Source of the DNA: Neelides folsomi
Lineage: Eukaryota; Arthropoda; Collembola; Neelipleona; Neelidae
Direction: 5' to 3'
Assembly: GCA_034687125.1 (NCBI GenBank)
Contig: JAQGBZ010000019.1
Span: 186,001 to 250,000 of the forward strand
Length of the DNA stretch: 64,000 nucleotides
A program made the position numbers and the translations under genes. How positions within the stretch are numbered: the first letter of the stretch is position 1; each line of letters starts with the position of its first letter. A model generated the notes under the pieces. The model was not told the DNA's origin and made no database searches. It saw nothing but the letters and a program-made list of their open reading frames with translations. This document shows positions 1-14,200 of this stretch, one piece after another.

Positions 1-624
1 TAAAACATTCCGTGTTAAAAGTAATTGTTCATTTATAAAATTGTCCTTTCCTTCAACTGAATTATAAGCCAAAATGGTAAAGGTGGGGTTCATTTTAAAA
101 GAATATGATGAATTTGACATTCTTTTATTTCCAATTTGATTATAAAAAATTTCAGATTCTGTTTGATTTTTGCTCGGAAAAGAAAATAAATAAACTGCAG
201 TTTTGCATTTGCAATATTTAGTAAAATAAAATGTAGTTTGTATTTGATCTGGAAAAATTGAATTTTCAATTACCAAATCTTTAATAGCCTCAGCTTGTCG
301 ATAAAATCCGCGTTGTTTTAGCATAAATTTAGAAAATTTTTCACGGTAAATAAAAACTGATGAATTTCCAATTTTCCAACGATTTTCTAACGACTCTAAA
401 ACAAAAAGCGAATTCTTTGTTTTAATAAAATAGTTTAAATATAAAATAGACAAATTAAATCCTAGATCTTCTTGTTTCCAATGACCAGTAAAATAAATAA
501 GGCAATTGGAAAAAAATTTTAAATCCTCAGAAAGATTTTTGATATTTAAATATGATAAGATAAAAGAATTTAATGCTTTAATTAAAATTAAAAAATTGAA
601 TATATAAAATATATTTAAATTCAT
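1..624 (-). CDS. Unidentified secreted protein, 5' part (cut by window edge)
   Basis: An uninterrupted reading frame of 208 codons starts at an ATG at 624 and runs off the left edge without a stop, so the C-terminus is missing. The first residues (MNLNIFYIFNFLILIKALNS) form a hydrophobic run like a signal peptide. The rest is rich in aromatic and Asn/Lys residues, with a paired cysteine motif CKCK near residue 154 and possible N-glycosylation sites (NQT, NSS). No intron is needed in the visible part. I do not recognise the family. Random AT-rich DNA seldom stays open for 624 nt, so I think it is real; it could be a single-exon member of a lineage-specific secreted family. Function cannot be inferred. 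Confidence 0.6.
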   Translation of the reverse strand, partial: MNLNIFYIFNFLILIKALNSFILSYLNIKNLSEDLKFFSNCLIYFTGHWKQEDLGFNLSILYLNYFIKTKNSLFVLESLENRWKIGNSSVFIYREKFSKFMLKQRGFYRQAEAIKDLVIENSIFPDQIQTTFYFTKYCKCKTAVYLFSFPSKNQTESEIFYNQIGNKRMSNSSYSFKMNPTFTILAYNSVEGKDNFINEQLLLTRNVL

Positions 625-2282
625 TTTTAATTTTTATGTTTATAAATCCCTAAATTATATTTTTTTTAACTCAACTTGTTTAAACCATTTGGTACAATTT
701 ATTTAAATAACAATAAATACCCAAATAATTGCTCTCAAGAATTCTAATATATACACTTACGTAAATTGTCTAATTATACCAATTAAATTCAAAAAATGTA
801 AAATATAATCATTGCTGAATATGTTGAGTGTTAACTTGTCAGTTTTAAATTTTTAATATTAAATATTAGTAAAATTAGTATTTGAAGTGTTATGTAGTTT
901 GATTAATGATTATGAGTAGCAAAGAAATAGCAGCCAAAGTTTGACAAGTAATCTTCACATGTGCCACAACTTAACAATTTTCAAACTTTAAAGGCTAGTA
1001 TACCTTGCTATATGTGAATAATGCTAATAAATTACACTAACATATTTCCTGTTAACACTAACACGTGTATTAAACAGTTTGCTAAACTTATACTTTATAA
1101 GTTAAAATGTGACAGAATAATTGTCCTTCTTACTTTAAAAACTATTTTACTAAGAACTCAGATGTACATTACGCAAATACGTGCTAAAAAGCAGATTTAA
1201 GATGTGCAATCTCTATCAACAATTATGGTATCCATTATTTCTCACATTTTGGTCCATCTGTTTGGAGTAAATACACCAAACATCGCCAGATTCTAAGAAA
1301 CGAGGCTGATACAGATGAAGCTTTCAACAAAATACTTCGTCTTCAATTACACTTATTGAACACTCACACTTTATGAACTACTACTCAATACTCAACTTAT
1401 TTAATATATTTTAATTTTACTTTACATTGTAACATTACTTTTTAATTCTATAACTCATTAACTTTAACTCTAAGTTTAAATCTTAGCTTAACATCCGTAA
1501 TTGTTTTGGGTTGCATTGAGACATATTATTTCTGTAATTAAGCTAAACTGAATAAACAATGTATTTATTTATTTAACAATAACTAATTTGAAATTAATTA
1601 GAAAAATGTATAATTATGAGGTCAAAATTCATGAAAGTAAAAGTCAATAATTGATAAAAATTAAACAGCACTCAAGGTTAAATTCCAAAAACCCCATCAA
1701 GTAAATAAAATGCTCACTTAAAAGTTAAACTGGATGGTTCATATATTTTTATTGTGCAATTCACATCCATATTAAATTCCTCCAACTTCCATTACCATTT
1801 TTATTAAAAATGAAAAAAAGAAGAATTGCTCCTCATTAAGATCCAAATGATAAGAATTAATAAAAATGTCAGTAAATGACATTTAAGTTTAAAGGCGTTT
1901 GATGAGAAGTGTAATTAATTACAATCAAGGAAGCAATTGTTGAAATGACAGTTCATAAATAAGGTAACTTGGCATACATACTTATATCTTACATTTGTAA
2001 TAGAATTTGTTCGATATTGGGAGTTTGTAGAAATTGAATACGAGTTTGAATTTGTATGTTTTGAGAGCGCAAGCGGAATTTAAAATTTGTTCGGCTGTGA
2101 AGGTTCTAAGGTTCATCAACAGTTGTTCGGGGTTGACGAGGACGACCGGGGTCGGGGAGTCCAATGGGGATGCGTGGTGACAAGGGACGACGTGCCACCT
2201 GTGCCGAGGCATGTGGACTTGTGGGTAAATAGAGGGAGAGGTTCAGTGTGGGTTCGTGGGCCGAGCAGAGCAGACGACGACG
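625..2282. other. Intergenic region and collagen 5' flank
   Basis: This AT-rich stretch separates the divergent start codons of the left-edge secreted gene and the collagen. It turns GC-rich from about 2120 to the collagen ATG, which is probably 5' UTR or promoter. Short open stretches near 1200-1380 have no start, splice signals or family motif. I see no other gene. Confidence 0.5.
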
Positions 2283-5200
2283 ATGCTCCTCCACGGCGAG
2301 TCTTCGCGGGCCGTGTCCGTCGGGCTCGCCGTCCTCACTGCCTTGTCGCTCCTCTTCCTCACAGCCAAGTTAATATTACTCGAACAAAGAGTGGCGAGTT
2401 TGGAAGCCGCCGCAGCACTTCAACCCTCTTCATCCCTCCCAACCCTCACACGTCTCAAAAGAGCGATACACGACAACGACTCCTGCTCCTGTCCAGGTAA
2501 AATTGACCCTCTTTTCAATATAGATTTAATCATTCGGTTCTTTTACAATATTGGTTTTAATTAAGTCAAGTGTCAATAAAGTTGCCATTAAATTTAGAAT
2601 TAATCACCAGATAGTAATTGTCATTTTAGACTTGAGGAATTTGGGGGTTGGTTTTCTGGAAGTTTTTTTTATTTCGATAGCGAATTCTCTCAAGTTTCAA
2701 AAGAAAGTAGTTTTTTATCCTCGTTTATGTTATTAATTTAAATAAATAATTAGCTTTTAGTTATTTTATATAGCTGATAAATTGTTGTATGAAGTTAAAT
2801 AAGACAATGATTTTTGGAGTTTAAACCTCATGTGTTTGGTTTTGTTGACGCGTTGACGCCAGAATTCATCGGACTGTCAACTGAATAAATAAGAATAAAA
2901 ATAGGCGCTTGAATTTACGGCCCCTTCGTCCAAAGAGTATTGAACCATCTTTATTTTTAAAACAGATGAGAAAACCCACGTAAGAACGTTAAAGAAAGAA
3001 GTAAATACTTCAATTTTAAACTCCGATAAATTGAATTGTCTTCTCGAGTTGTCGAGTCGGAGGAGTTTCTTAAGTATTTGGTAAATAACCAACTCGGAGA
3101 TTTATTGACACAAAGGGACTTTGAACGGGGATTTAGCAGGAGCAGGGAACTTGTAGGAAATCCAATTCCCTCGCCTTCAACTTCAAAAAATCCCTTTGGG
3201 AATTTAATGGCCGAGATTAAATGTTATTAAAGTGGATGGGAACTTTAACTTTTCCTCGTCTGGAAAAAAGAGGAGGAAAGAGAAGAAAAGCACACAATGG
3301 ATTTAGGAAATTTGGGAAAAGATTCACTTTCAGACGTTTTTAGAAAGGACAAATAAGGAGACAATTTAATTTGATATTTTTTACATTTTCATGCCCCATC
3401 TTTATTGTCTTGTGAGGGACGGAGATGAATGTGGAGGAGTTTTTCACCAACCCCCGCCCTTCAAATCTCTTCAAACTCATAAATATATTTCAACCCTCGC
3501 AATTACAACTCACAATAAATTGAAAAAAAATCTCATTTTTCTTATCTCTCCAACCCTCATCGTAAGTCTCGTAATTACCGGGACAATAAAATGGAAAAGT
3601 CAACTCTTGTAATAATAACAAATTCTTTGTGAACCAATAGGAAATTCCCTTTGTTTAAATTTTAACTCAAAAGTGAAATTAAAATTTTCGATATGAAGTC
3701 TCATAGTTATCGTAAGAATATTCCATAGTAACCAATATAACCAGAGATAAGCATAGTAACCAAGGGACAAATGATAACTGATAGAGAAATAGTATTCAAT
3801 AGGAAAATACAAAATAAGAGAAAGAGAAATTGTAAAATAGTAACCAAGGGAGAAAAAATAAGGAATCGTAGTTTCCTATGAGTGTTAATGGTAATTACCA
3901 GGGCAAAGGGTAGAAAAAGTATTTATATTCATCTTTTGACATCTGACATTCCCATTCTCCTTTATTTATTAAGAGAACAAACGTTGAATGTCTTCATCAA
4001 TCTCTTCTTCTATTGAGGATCTTCCATGGTCTTTTGACACACACGAGCTTTTAATTTGACTCGCTTGTCAATTATTTCTATTCTGACGAATGAAACTTGA
4101 ATCTTCATGTCAACGTCTCTACCACACAAATAATTTATTTACTCTCACGTTCGCAGATTGCCAAAAACTTTGTGAATTACGAACTTTTCTATCTTCCCTT
4201 TAGTTCCCATTTTGAAAAAGTGTTATGATTATTGTTTTATATTATGTGTGGTTCTGCATTTTGATTCTCTTTTTTATCTCAAAATGTAATACTTATTTAA
4301 AAGCCAGTTTAGTGCACGCGATAAACCGATTTGATTTATGTATGAAATTACGCGAAGTTCTCAATCTTCTTGGCCTCGCCAATTTCATTTTATCAAAGTT
4401 ATTACCATTTAATAAAATGTTATTTGATAACCCCTTCAATAAACATTTCAATCTCTTCCAGGGATTTCCAATATTTCCCGCCACCCTAGGCGGTTTTTTT
4501 ACAAAATGCGCGCAATAATTCAAAATGAATTTATCGTTTTTATAATATTATCCATTGTATTCAAAATCATCTTTATCAGTATTACTATTACCCGTATACA
4601 TCTTGAGCCCGAACTATAGTAATAAATATATATATAGTATATATATATATACATATGTATTTGAATAGGTATATTTGATTTATATGGTATATTTGATATA
4701 CTAGTGTATGGTATATAGGACATTAGTATTTGATTTGTTAACAAATATTGTGTTTGAGTTGTAAGGCCAAGATTTGTGTGGTATATTTGATTTGTATAGA
4801 ATGTTTAGTTATTTGTGATAGTTTTTATCGAAATTGGTTTTGTTTCATATTTATGTATCAGGTCTATCTTTTCTAGTCGGTTGGGCCTTTTAAAAGAATT
4901 ACGATCTCTGTCGATTTGAACTTTTGGTATTCCGTCCATTCCGGATGGATAGAACTTGAATGTGAGATGAAAAAAGAGGAATATCTCGGGCTTTTAATAC
5001 TTGGGCCCATCAAGGGGACGTTTTTCACATGAGGAGCATTTTAATATCCAGTCGCATTCCTCCACTCGGCTCAAATTTCCTTGACGTATTTTTGAGGTTC
5101 CTCGAGGGAATATTTTAATATACAAACAGAGCATTATCATAAGACAAGGAAAATCTCCCCACTCTGCATTGTCCCTATAGGACAAATATGATAAAAGCAA

Positions 5201-8200
5201 TTGTCTTCCCTATCTCTCAGATTCCGTCTCCGATTTCCCCCAATTCTCCCTTTTTAACCAGGCCGTCATATAGGAGAATCATGCCAAATCTAATAAATTC
5301 CCGAATCGTGGTCGAGGTTGACTTGTGCATTATGAAAAAGTGTAGTTTACGAGAACCACGTGGTTGTTGATAGTGATCAAATAAATCCTGTATATTCCCA
5401 ACTTAAATGTCCCTACGTGGTTGAGAAGACTTTTGATTACATAAATTAACTGACACATTTGTTCTCATTAATAGCCGTCTAATCGGTGCAGTTTGTCCTA
5501 AAGAAATTGTCCTTATTGTTCTTTATGCCCTCCGTTGTAAAATACATCTTTCTCCTATTTATCTGCTTTTGTGGGAATTAAATTCCTTGTCAGTGGAACG
5601 ACCGCGCTAAACGGCTGTCCTCTCACAATTCCTTACAAAATACCGATTTGCTCCTACAGCAATAAATGGTTCAAATGTCATGTCTTTTATAATGGGACCA
5701 TGTATTGTACAAAAGGATCATTGAAATACAGTGGTTATAATGGACATTATTGAGCTTCATATATTTAATTATATGGGACGTTATTTAAGGCTATGTTGGG
5801 AACGCCAGTGTGATAGGGATCTTAATTGCACATAGGGAATGTGTGTAGTAAATTGAGATATTAAAGATATACATATATGTACATCATGTATTTGGTTTTA
5901 TATGAAGCTGGTGAAGTTTAATGAAAAGGAACCGTTTATGTTTTTGGTGGTTTTCTTGGAATGCGTGGGTTAATTATGAGTGGTGGTTGACAACGGAGGG
6001 GCGAAGGGCTCTTGAAGTCGATTAGGACGAGGAGTGAAGTCAAGTAGGAAACGTTCGTAATTAGGAAATTGTCAATGGAGGCAATTTAAGGGGATTGTGG
6101 GGCGGAGAGTCCAATAAATTCCGATCAAAGGGGGATTTGCCGAGGAGATGAGTTTGGAAATGCGCCAGCAACATCTCCCCTTCTCCTTTAACTTCATAAC
6201 TCCTTATGCTCCAAGCCCGCTGCGAAAATACTTCCAATGAGAACTCAAGATGTGTGAGATAGGTATTTAACTATAATCAACCTTATATAGGTATTTAACT
6301 ATAATCAACCTTATACCGAAAGAATCAGTCCATGGGTCATATGAGGAGTTTATAAGATACCTATGTACAGTATAAACCGTAGATAAATACTTATATAAAT
6401 ATATATACTATTTTAGTATATGTGACTGACTTGTGCAGTATGGACCATATGTGGGGATATATATAAGTATATGTAATAAGGGGAAAATTGGGATCCACCA
6501 CGCGGCGACAAGACGCTTCTTCACTCACTCAAAATTGCGTTTTTTTTCTTTCACAGGGCCGCCCGGTCCAATCGGCCCGCCCGGCAAGCGGGGGCGGAAA
6601 GGAAAGAGAGGAGACAACGGAGAACCCGGACCACCAGTAAATATATTTTATATATACTCAACATATACTAATATAGTATACAATTCCTCGTTGTTGAAAT
6701 GGGATATATAGAGATCTGAGGAGTAGTTGTATTACTCCCAATCCTCCCGCACCCGGGATAAAAACTCCTTTTCACCACCACATCTGTTCGGGGGGAATTG
6801 GTGTTCTCCTTAATCCAATTTCATGCCTCCTCTTTAGCCTCCCCATCACCTTTAGGGAGGATTTGAAAGAGAGCGTCCTCGGGATTAAATCTCTCTGGAA
6901 TCCCTGTAAGATCCCAACAGATTTGTCAATCCTTTTTTATCATCTTCCCCATGCCACGCGTTTCACATTCCCGACAGCCATCCAGCCAATTCCATCACTT
7001 TTTTACCTCTTTTTCACCAATTCCACCCAAATCCTCATCCTTTCATTTTCATTACACTCCCGGGACTTCATTATCATTATCTTGAGCTCCTATTCACCAG
7101 GGTTTTACAATTGAGGTTTCCCACATTCTTCAATGGTTTCTTCTGGAATTTTCGACCAATTTTAAGCTTTTATGGCTCAATTCACCATTATAGTTTTACT
7201 TTAAAAAATTCCATCATTTAGCTCTCATATAATTTTTATTCAAAGTTTAGCATTTTTTATTTATAACGTTTTTAAGCCGGATCGCATTATTTAGTCTTTG
7301 AGCAAATAATGATGTTACTTAGCAACATCTTCACTTTATTTAAACAAACTGTCAAGTGAATCTTAGGCAATTTAAAATAACCCTGATGGGTTGTTTATAA
7401 AGAGGCGAATGCGAATGACGTCAAGAGGAATTTAAATATATAAAATAAGGAAGCGAATGAAGCTGAAGATAAGGAGAGATCTATGGGAAAATTGTAATTA
7501 AAGAGGGAGATGAAGACGTAGAAATGAGATGGAAGTTTTAGAATTGAATTTATAAAGAGATACTTAAGGTTTCTTATCGAACGCCGGATCTTTGTATGAG
7601 GAAATGGATTTCTCGGATGAGATTCAATGTGTGTATGTGTGGGGAAAATTGGAATTCTGAAAGGAGGATTGCTATTAGGATTAGACCTTCTTTTCCTTCT
7701 CCGCCTTCTTTCATACTTTGACTTCCTCTAAAAGAGTCCCTTAATTGTGAGCTTAAGGAAGTGTATTATGAAGAGATAGGAAAGTTGGTCTTCGAATTCT
7801 CTCCAAGTACTGGGCCTATATTTGAGTCTCTTTCCACAATAATAAACTTAGGGCGACGATGGACTCGAATTCTAATCGACTTCCACGACGAACGAGGTCA
7901 ATTTAAAATACCCGCCTCGTCCGCGACGTCCAAAAGTCAAAAGTCTTAAAAGATTAAATGCGAAACATGTAAATGATCTTAATAGGTTGGGCATAGAGGA
8001 AGTTCATAAGTTTTAAATAAAGTTTATAAGGGAGGAGTATAAAGATTTACGCTCAACTCTTTTTTTAACTTTTTAATTTGAAGCATGAGTGAGTTCTTTT
8101 AGGAGTTTAATTAATTCTGAATATTTCATCTCACTCTATTTGCTTTTCATTATTTAAGGATTTCGCAACTTTTTTTTACTGTGAAACCCTTTTCGAAATT

Positions 8201-11200
8201 TGAGCATTTTGCTATAAAATTTAATATTAGCAATTTCGGAATATTTAAGAAAAGACAAATTGTTCGCTAAAAAGAATTTTATTTCTTAATTATTACTTAA
8301 TTCACTTTCAGTGATAAATCAGGCTCAAATTAATATTTATTACTTAATTTAACTCCGTTTAGTTGAGTGCTAAAAAATGGAAATTTTTATTGCTAGAACT
8401 GAAACTCACATGGAGTTGATTGATCTTGGAGCAATTAACGCGATAATGTTTGCAAGAATAATAATAGCCAAAGGAAATTTCCTATTGCGAGACAATGTAA
8501 ATGAGTTTCTTAATTAGAGATCCAACCGATTAGGACACGCTCCAATGTATGTCTTATCGTTTATCTCTTATGGAGAAAGTTGAGGAACTTCTTCGGTTTT
8601 TACAACCCCGCCCATTTCAACTTCTTTGGAACTCTACGCATTAAATTATAAATGTTTTACAATCCTTTGTCTGATTTTAGGGGCCTGTGGGTCTTGGAGG
8701 CAAAAATGGATTCCCTGTAAGATTTGTTAATTTTGAATAATTTTAAATTAAATTATTTTTATGTATTTTATTTTTTAATAATTGAAATGTTGATTAATTT
8801 TATTAACAAAAGTTAAGCATATAAATATTATTTAAAAGGTCCTTATTCAACTTTGGGCATAATTGTGTCCGAATCAACTAAGGTTTTAGGCATGTATACA
8901 CCAAACGATTTTCTTTATATTTTTAAGATACGTTAAGAGACGTATAAGGATTTAGGAAATTCAACGTTTATATTGATTTCACGCCTCTGTCGCCAATCAA
9001 AAATCATCCCGTGAGGGTCATTACACCATTTGAAATGTATTATAATGCATGAATTTAAAAAATATATCATATACCACACCGAGCGATTCACTTCATTTTA
9101 TAATATATTATACAGAATTTAAAGCTCTTTAATGTGGCATTCACCGTTTTTTGACTTCACGTTTCATATCAATGTTATAAATATTTTAAACAATTAATCT
9201 TTTTAATTATGTAATTACATATATAACTTGGGCAAAACTATGGGAAAACACTTTTAAGGGGCCCAGTTTAGATAGGAAGTCGAATAAGGACCATTTGGAT
9301 ATATTTTTAATTAATTTTTAAATTATTATTTTATTCTTGTCGAATATAATTAGCATCATTTTAAAAAATATTATTAGCTATTACTTAATTGTTGTAAATA
9401 GTCAATTTAATTTTTAGATGTGTAGTGTGCTTTTTTAATTTTTGTTTCTTTGTGTTGTACAAAAGGGCCCTATTGGTCTCGATGGACCTAAAGGGGAGCC
9501 TGTAAGTCAATTTTTATTTGCGATTTTTAATGATTTTTCCAAGACTTTAATGGAGCGTGAGTTTCAGGGCCCGCCTGGTGACAAAGGTGACAGAGGGCTT
9601 CCTGGCAGTCCGGGCTACAACATTACGACGGCTGCCAAGGTAACACCTTTTAACCTTCCCAATCCCCCAAACAATTTATCCTCGTTTTTAAATGGGAAAA
9701 TGACATTTTGAAGTTTGGAGTGAAGCGAAGCGTGACGTCTGTCACTGGGGGAACCATTGGCTATGCCGAAATTATTGCCATCAAGGTTTTTAAAAATTTA
9801 TGAAAGAAACTTCAGCAACCTTTTTTTTCATTTTAACACATTTCAAATCTTTATTTTATTATTTACTAAAAAACACTAAAAAGAATTCTTTCAACTTAAG
9901 TTTTTTTTTCTAACAGACTTTCTTACGTATTTTATCTTAACACATTTTCGGTTTCAAAGTTTGATATTTTGGTTGCGTTAATGCTTAAATAATGTTTCTG
10001 TAGTAGTCATATTAATGGTTAAATAATGAGTTTAATGGTAACATTTGGGATCCTATGTTGATGTTATGTTTTTTAATGTTCTAATATTATGTTTCTTGAA
10101 AATGGGTTAAGAATATAAAAACTGGGTTTATAGTGATCTGCTTCATTTGTGGGTTGGAATAACAATTATGAATTAATCCTGTATTTAGCAACCTCATTCG
10201 GCCATTCAAATTTCCATTGATGTTTTCCCTTCATTATAAAAGTAGTTAATGTTTTATTACTGCGCTTCTGTTTCCACTTTTTGGTTTATGTGTTTAGGAG
10301 CTGCGAGCTTCTGGGTACAACGTTGACGAGACGATCATAACCCTCCGAGTTTGTTTTTCCTTTCTTTTTTTAACACCTTTCAAGCTTTCAACGTCTCTCA
10401 CTCTTCAAGTAGAAGCGGGAAGTTGAAAGACTTTTCATTTTCCAGGGTGAGCCAGGTGAACCGGGGCCGCCGGGGCCGCGAGGTCCGCCGGGTTCCACCG
10501 GAGTGCCAGGTATGAACGGAAGACAAGGACCCGCGGGAGAAAAGGGAGATCGGGGCGAACGCGGGGAGAAGGGAGAACTCGGAGCGTTGGGGCCGAAAGG
10601 AGACAAAGGAGAACTCGGAATTAAGGTACGTTGGGAGAAATCAATCAACGGATAATGTCGGGATTTATACGCTGTTGCCATTGGCAACAGGATTAAAAAC
10701 ATTTAGAAAAACATCATGTTGATGTTGGGCACAGATTTATACACTACTTACTTACATATTTATCACGTGTTGATTTTACTTGTCTTAAACACTTGCTGTA
10801 TTTATATTTAAGGTATTTGAGCTTTAAAGGTTTGGGAAACACTTGATGATGTAATATCATTAAAAATAGTTGTTGCTTTAAGAAACAGAAACCTTAATAA
10901 TTCTCTTGCTATTGGTTACAAGTTACAGTATTAAATTACTTTTACTAAACTCTTAACTACAGATACAATTAATCATGTTTTCGTATTGACAAAATTATTA
11001 TTTGCCTTTCTAATTAAGCTAATTAATCGTTTGATAAAGTTGATAAATACTTTTGTATCCAGTAGCTATCCATTTATTATTTGTTACTGCTACTTTGGTA
11101 ATTACGCTGATGATAATTGTTTACAATGATTGATGTAAACAAATGCTACTGGTAAGGTTAAGTTGGAAGGGAATTTTAGGGAGAAAAGGGCCCTAAAGGT

Positions 11201-14200
11201 GAGCGAGGTTTGACGACGACAGTGGACGGAAAAGGAGTTCCTACTGGATTGATGGAAGGTCCGCCTGGCCCACCGGGACCAAAAGGAGATCGAGGAGAAA
11301 AAGGACCACAGGGACCACCGGGATTTGGGGGAGAAAAGGGACTTCGTGGCAAAAGGGGGAAAAGGGTGCGGGATGAGCTTTTTTCATTTAACAAAATGCG
11401 CTTTTAACTCATTTATTAAGCGCTGGCTTTTTTCATTTATTTTCATTTTAATTTCCTAATTTGCTACAATGAACTTATCGAAATTAGTTATTTTTATAAT
11501 TTCTTTTCTTTTAGGAGTAAATTAAAAACTAACTCTCGGTTGAAACCATCTTATGTTGACTTCATCTTTTGCGGTTTGATTTCCTTTTGATTTCTTATTT
11601 ATATCATTGATTAACATTACTTTAAGCTACGACGTTTTCTATCTTTTAACTAACAATTTTTTATGAAAATCTTTGCAATCTTGTATGATCTTTAATTTAT
11701 ATATAGATAGTTATATAAGAATTAAGAATGTTATTGACTTGATTTTACCGTAAAATTAATTTCAGATTTTTAAAGATTTTTTCGCATGTTTTTTGTGTTT
11801 TATTTTATTTTGGTTAAAACCGTTAATATTATTATTTTATGTTTTTATTTGAAATTTTAACAAAGAATTATTCTAGGATAATTACTGCTCTAGATCGGAC
11901 ATGACTAAAAAATTAATTGCCTCTATATGATTTATTAATATAATATATATTAAGGATATAATATATATATATAATCCCTTAACCATATTTACTGGACATG
12001 GTACATCTCATATAAATAAATTTTTATTAATCAACAAATTGTCATGAAATTTAAACCTAATATGTATAATCTTATGTAGTATAAGACAAAAAATGGTTGG
12101 GTGTCAAAAGTCGACCCATCAGCTTCGATGCACTTCTTGAGTCGCGATCACCAGTCGACAATTGCGAGCGGATTATCTAAATTGGATTTTTTCCATTCTC
12201 TATTTAAAGCTTTTTTAATGATTTGATTGTTTGAATTTATTTCACATTGAATTTTGCTTCTATTTGGCACCATATTTTTAGTTGTCTAAAGGATTAAGGT
12301 CCGAACTAGATGCTGGTCATTCGATATAACATCATAACCAAACTCTAAAATGATTCATATAGTGAAAAATGCTGCGATTGACGTTTGGTGATATCGACTC
12401 AAGAAGTGCATTTAAGTCAACCTTTGACACCAAACCTTTTTTTCCATTAAACTACATGATATTCTACATATTGATTTCAAATTTCATGAAAATTGGTTGA
12501 TTAACAAAAAAGTTATTTAAACGAGAAAAGTGTATTATGGTTAAGGGATTATAATATATATGCAATATGAAGGATTAACAAGACATAATTACAGCTACTT
12601 AAAAATAAGAACCTACTATTGTAAATGCAGAACAATATGATTTTAGAATTTTTCATTTAAAATCAGTGATTATTTGTAAACATCAGGACATACATAATGT
12701 AGGTTTAATACCTACTACAGTATATTACATTTATCTATTATTGTTTAAATAAATACACGCATGTAATAATGTTCATATGTATTCGACATAATGGTACAAA
12801 AAGTGTAGTGATATATTGGACAACATTTCGGGAGACGCAATTTGAACTATTAGTGAACATTGTGGGTATTTCAGGGGAGGAAGGGGTTGAACGGGGAAGC
12901 TGCCTCAATGGGAGCTCCCGGGCCACCGGGCGAGATGGGACCGCCTGGGCCACTAGGACAAGGATCACCTGGCTCTAAAGGAGATCAAGGGCCAAGGGGA
13001 CTCCCCGGACTCACCGGATCCATCGGACAAGTAAACAAATAACTGTCCATCTTATATATTACACAAATTGCTTCACAACCTTCAATTCCTCACACAAACA
13101 TCCTACAAAGAATTTATACAATTTGTACCTTCATAAATTAACCAAACACACCCAGTTGTTTCCAGACACCTTATAGTGCTATAAATCGCGATGATATAAA
13201 TTGATGAGTTAAATAATTTTTTAAAAAATGACATTTTTATTTTAGACAGGGCCAGAAGGGCCGCCGGGTTCTCCGGGAGCATTAGGACCTAAAGGAGAAC
13301 GTGGTGAATATGGTGACATTGGTCCACCCGGACTGATGGGTCCGCCCGGCCTCCCTGGCCCACCTGGTTACCCTGGCGGCAAAGGAGACAAGGGAGACCG
13401 CGGGGAAATGCAAAAGTACAAAAAGCTGCGACGACGACAACATCAACATCTCCAAGGAGACGCAACGTTTGAAGAAGCCACGCTAGTTGGGCCGCCCGGA
13501 CCGCCAGGTGTCGCTGGAACTCCGGGCCTTCAAGGACCTCCTGGAATTAAGGGAGACAGAGGACTTGACGGTGCAAAGGGTGAACCGGTAATTAAACAAT
13601 TACACTAAAAATTAATAGAATCGTAATAAAGTGCTTATTGTGAATATGACTGGCGAATTTAAATATTTAAATAATCCATTTATTTATTTAACTTTCAGGG
13701 AGATGGAGGCGACCGAGGAGATCCAGGCATCATGGGTCTTCCTGTAAGCATTTAAAAAATTAATGCATTTTAATTTTTCAATTGATTTTAATGGGGCTAA
13801 ATTGATTTTCCTCTTTTATTGAAGGGTCCAATGGGTTTACGAGGCGAATCAGGACGACCGGGAGAACTTGGACCCATGGTTTTTTAATATTTAATTAACG
13901 GCGGGTCCCGCCGTGAGCGGACGCTTTGCCGCATGGCTTAACCTCTTTATCAAATTGGGAATTTTTTTGAAAATATTTTATTTTATTTCAAGGGCCCACC
14001 AGGACTTGACGGAATGAAAGGAGGAATGGGAGAACCTGGAAGAAAAGGAGACAGAGGGGAACCCGGATTACCTGTAAGTTTAGTTATTAAAATATTATAT
14101 TTTTTTAATCTAAATAATTCGATTAATTTAACTTTGTCAAAGTTAATCTTATACTAAAGTTAATTGTTTCATTTATTTTTATTTAACTGTAATTATCAGA

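Noticed and set aside
1195-1380. Open stretch reading ...HRQILRNEADTDEAFNK...
   Set aside because: No start, no splice partner and the preceding sequence changes frame; too short to call.
4225-4518. 97-codon plus-strand frame in collagen intron 1
   Set aside because: Hydrophobic, AT-driven composition, antisense frame also open, no splice signals or family motif.
6863-7114. 83-codon plus-strand frame
   Set aside because: Pyrimidine-rich intron DNA gives long Ser/Phe/Leu runs; no supporting signal.
10388-10702. Minus-strand Pro/Gly-rich frame (also 11176-11394)
   Set aside because: Antisense shadow of collagen Gly-X-Y exons, which reads as Pro-rich repeats.
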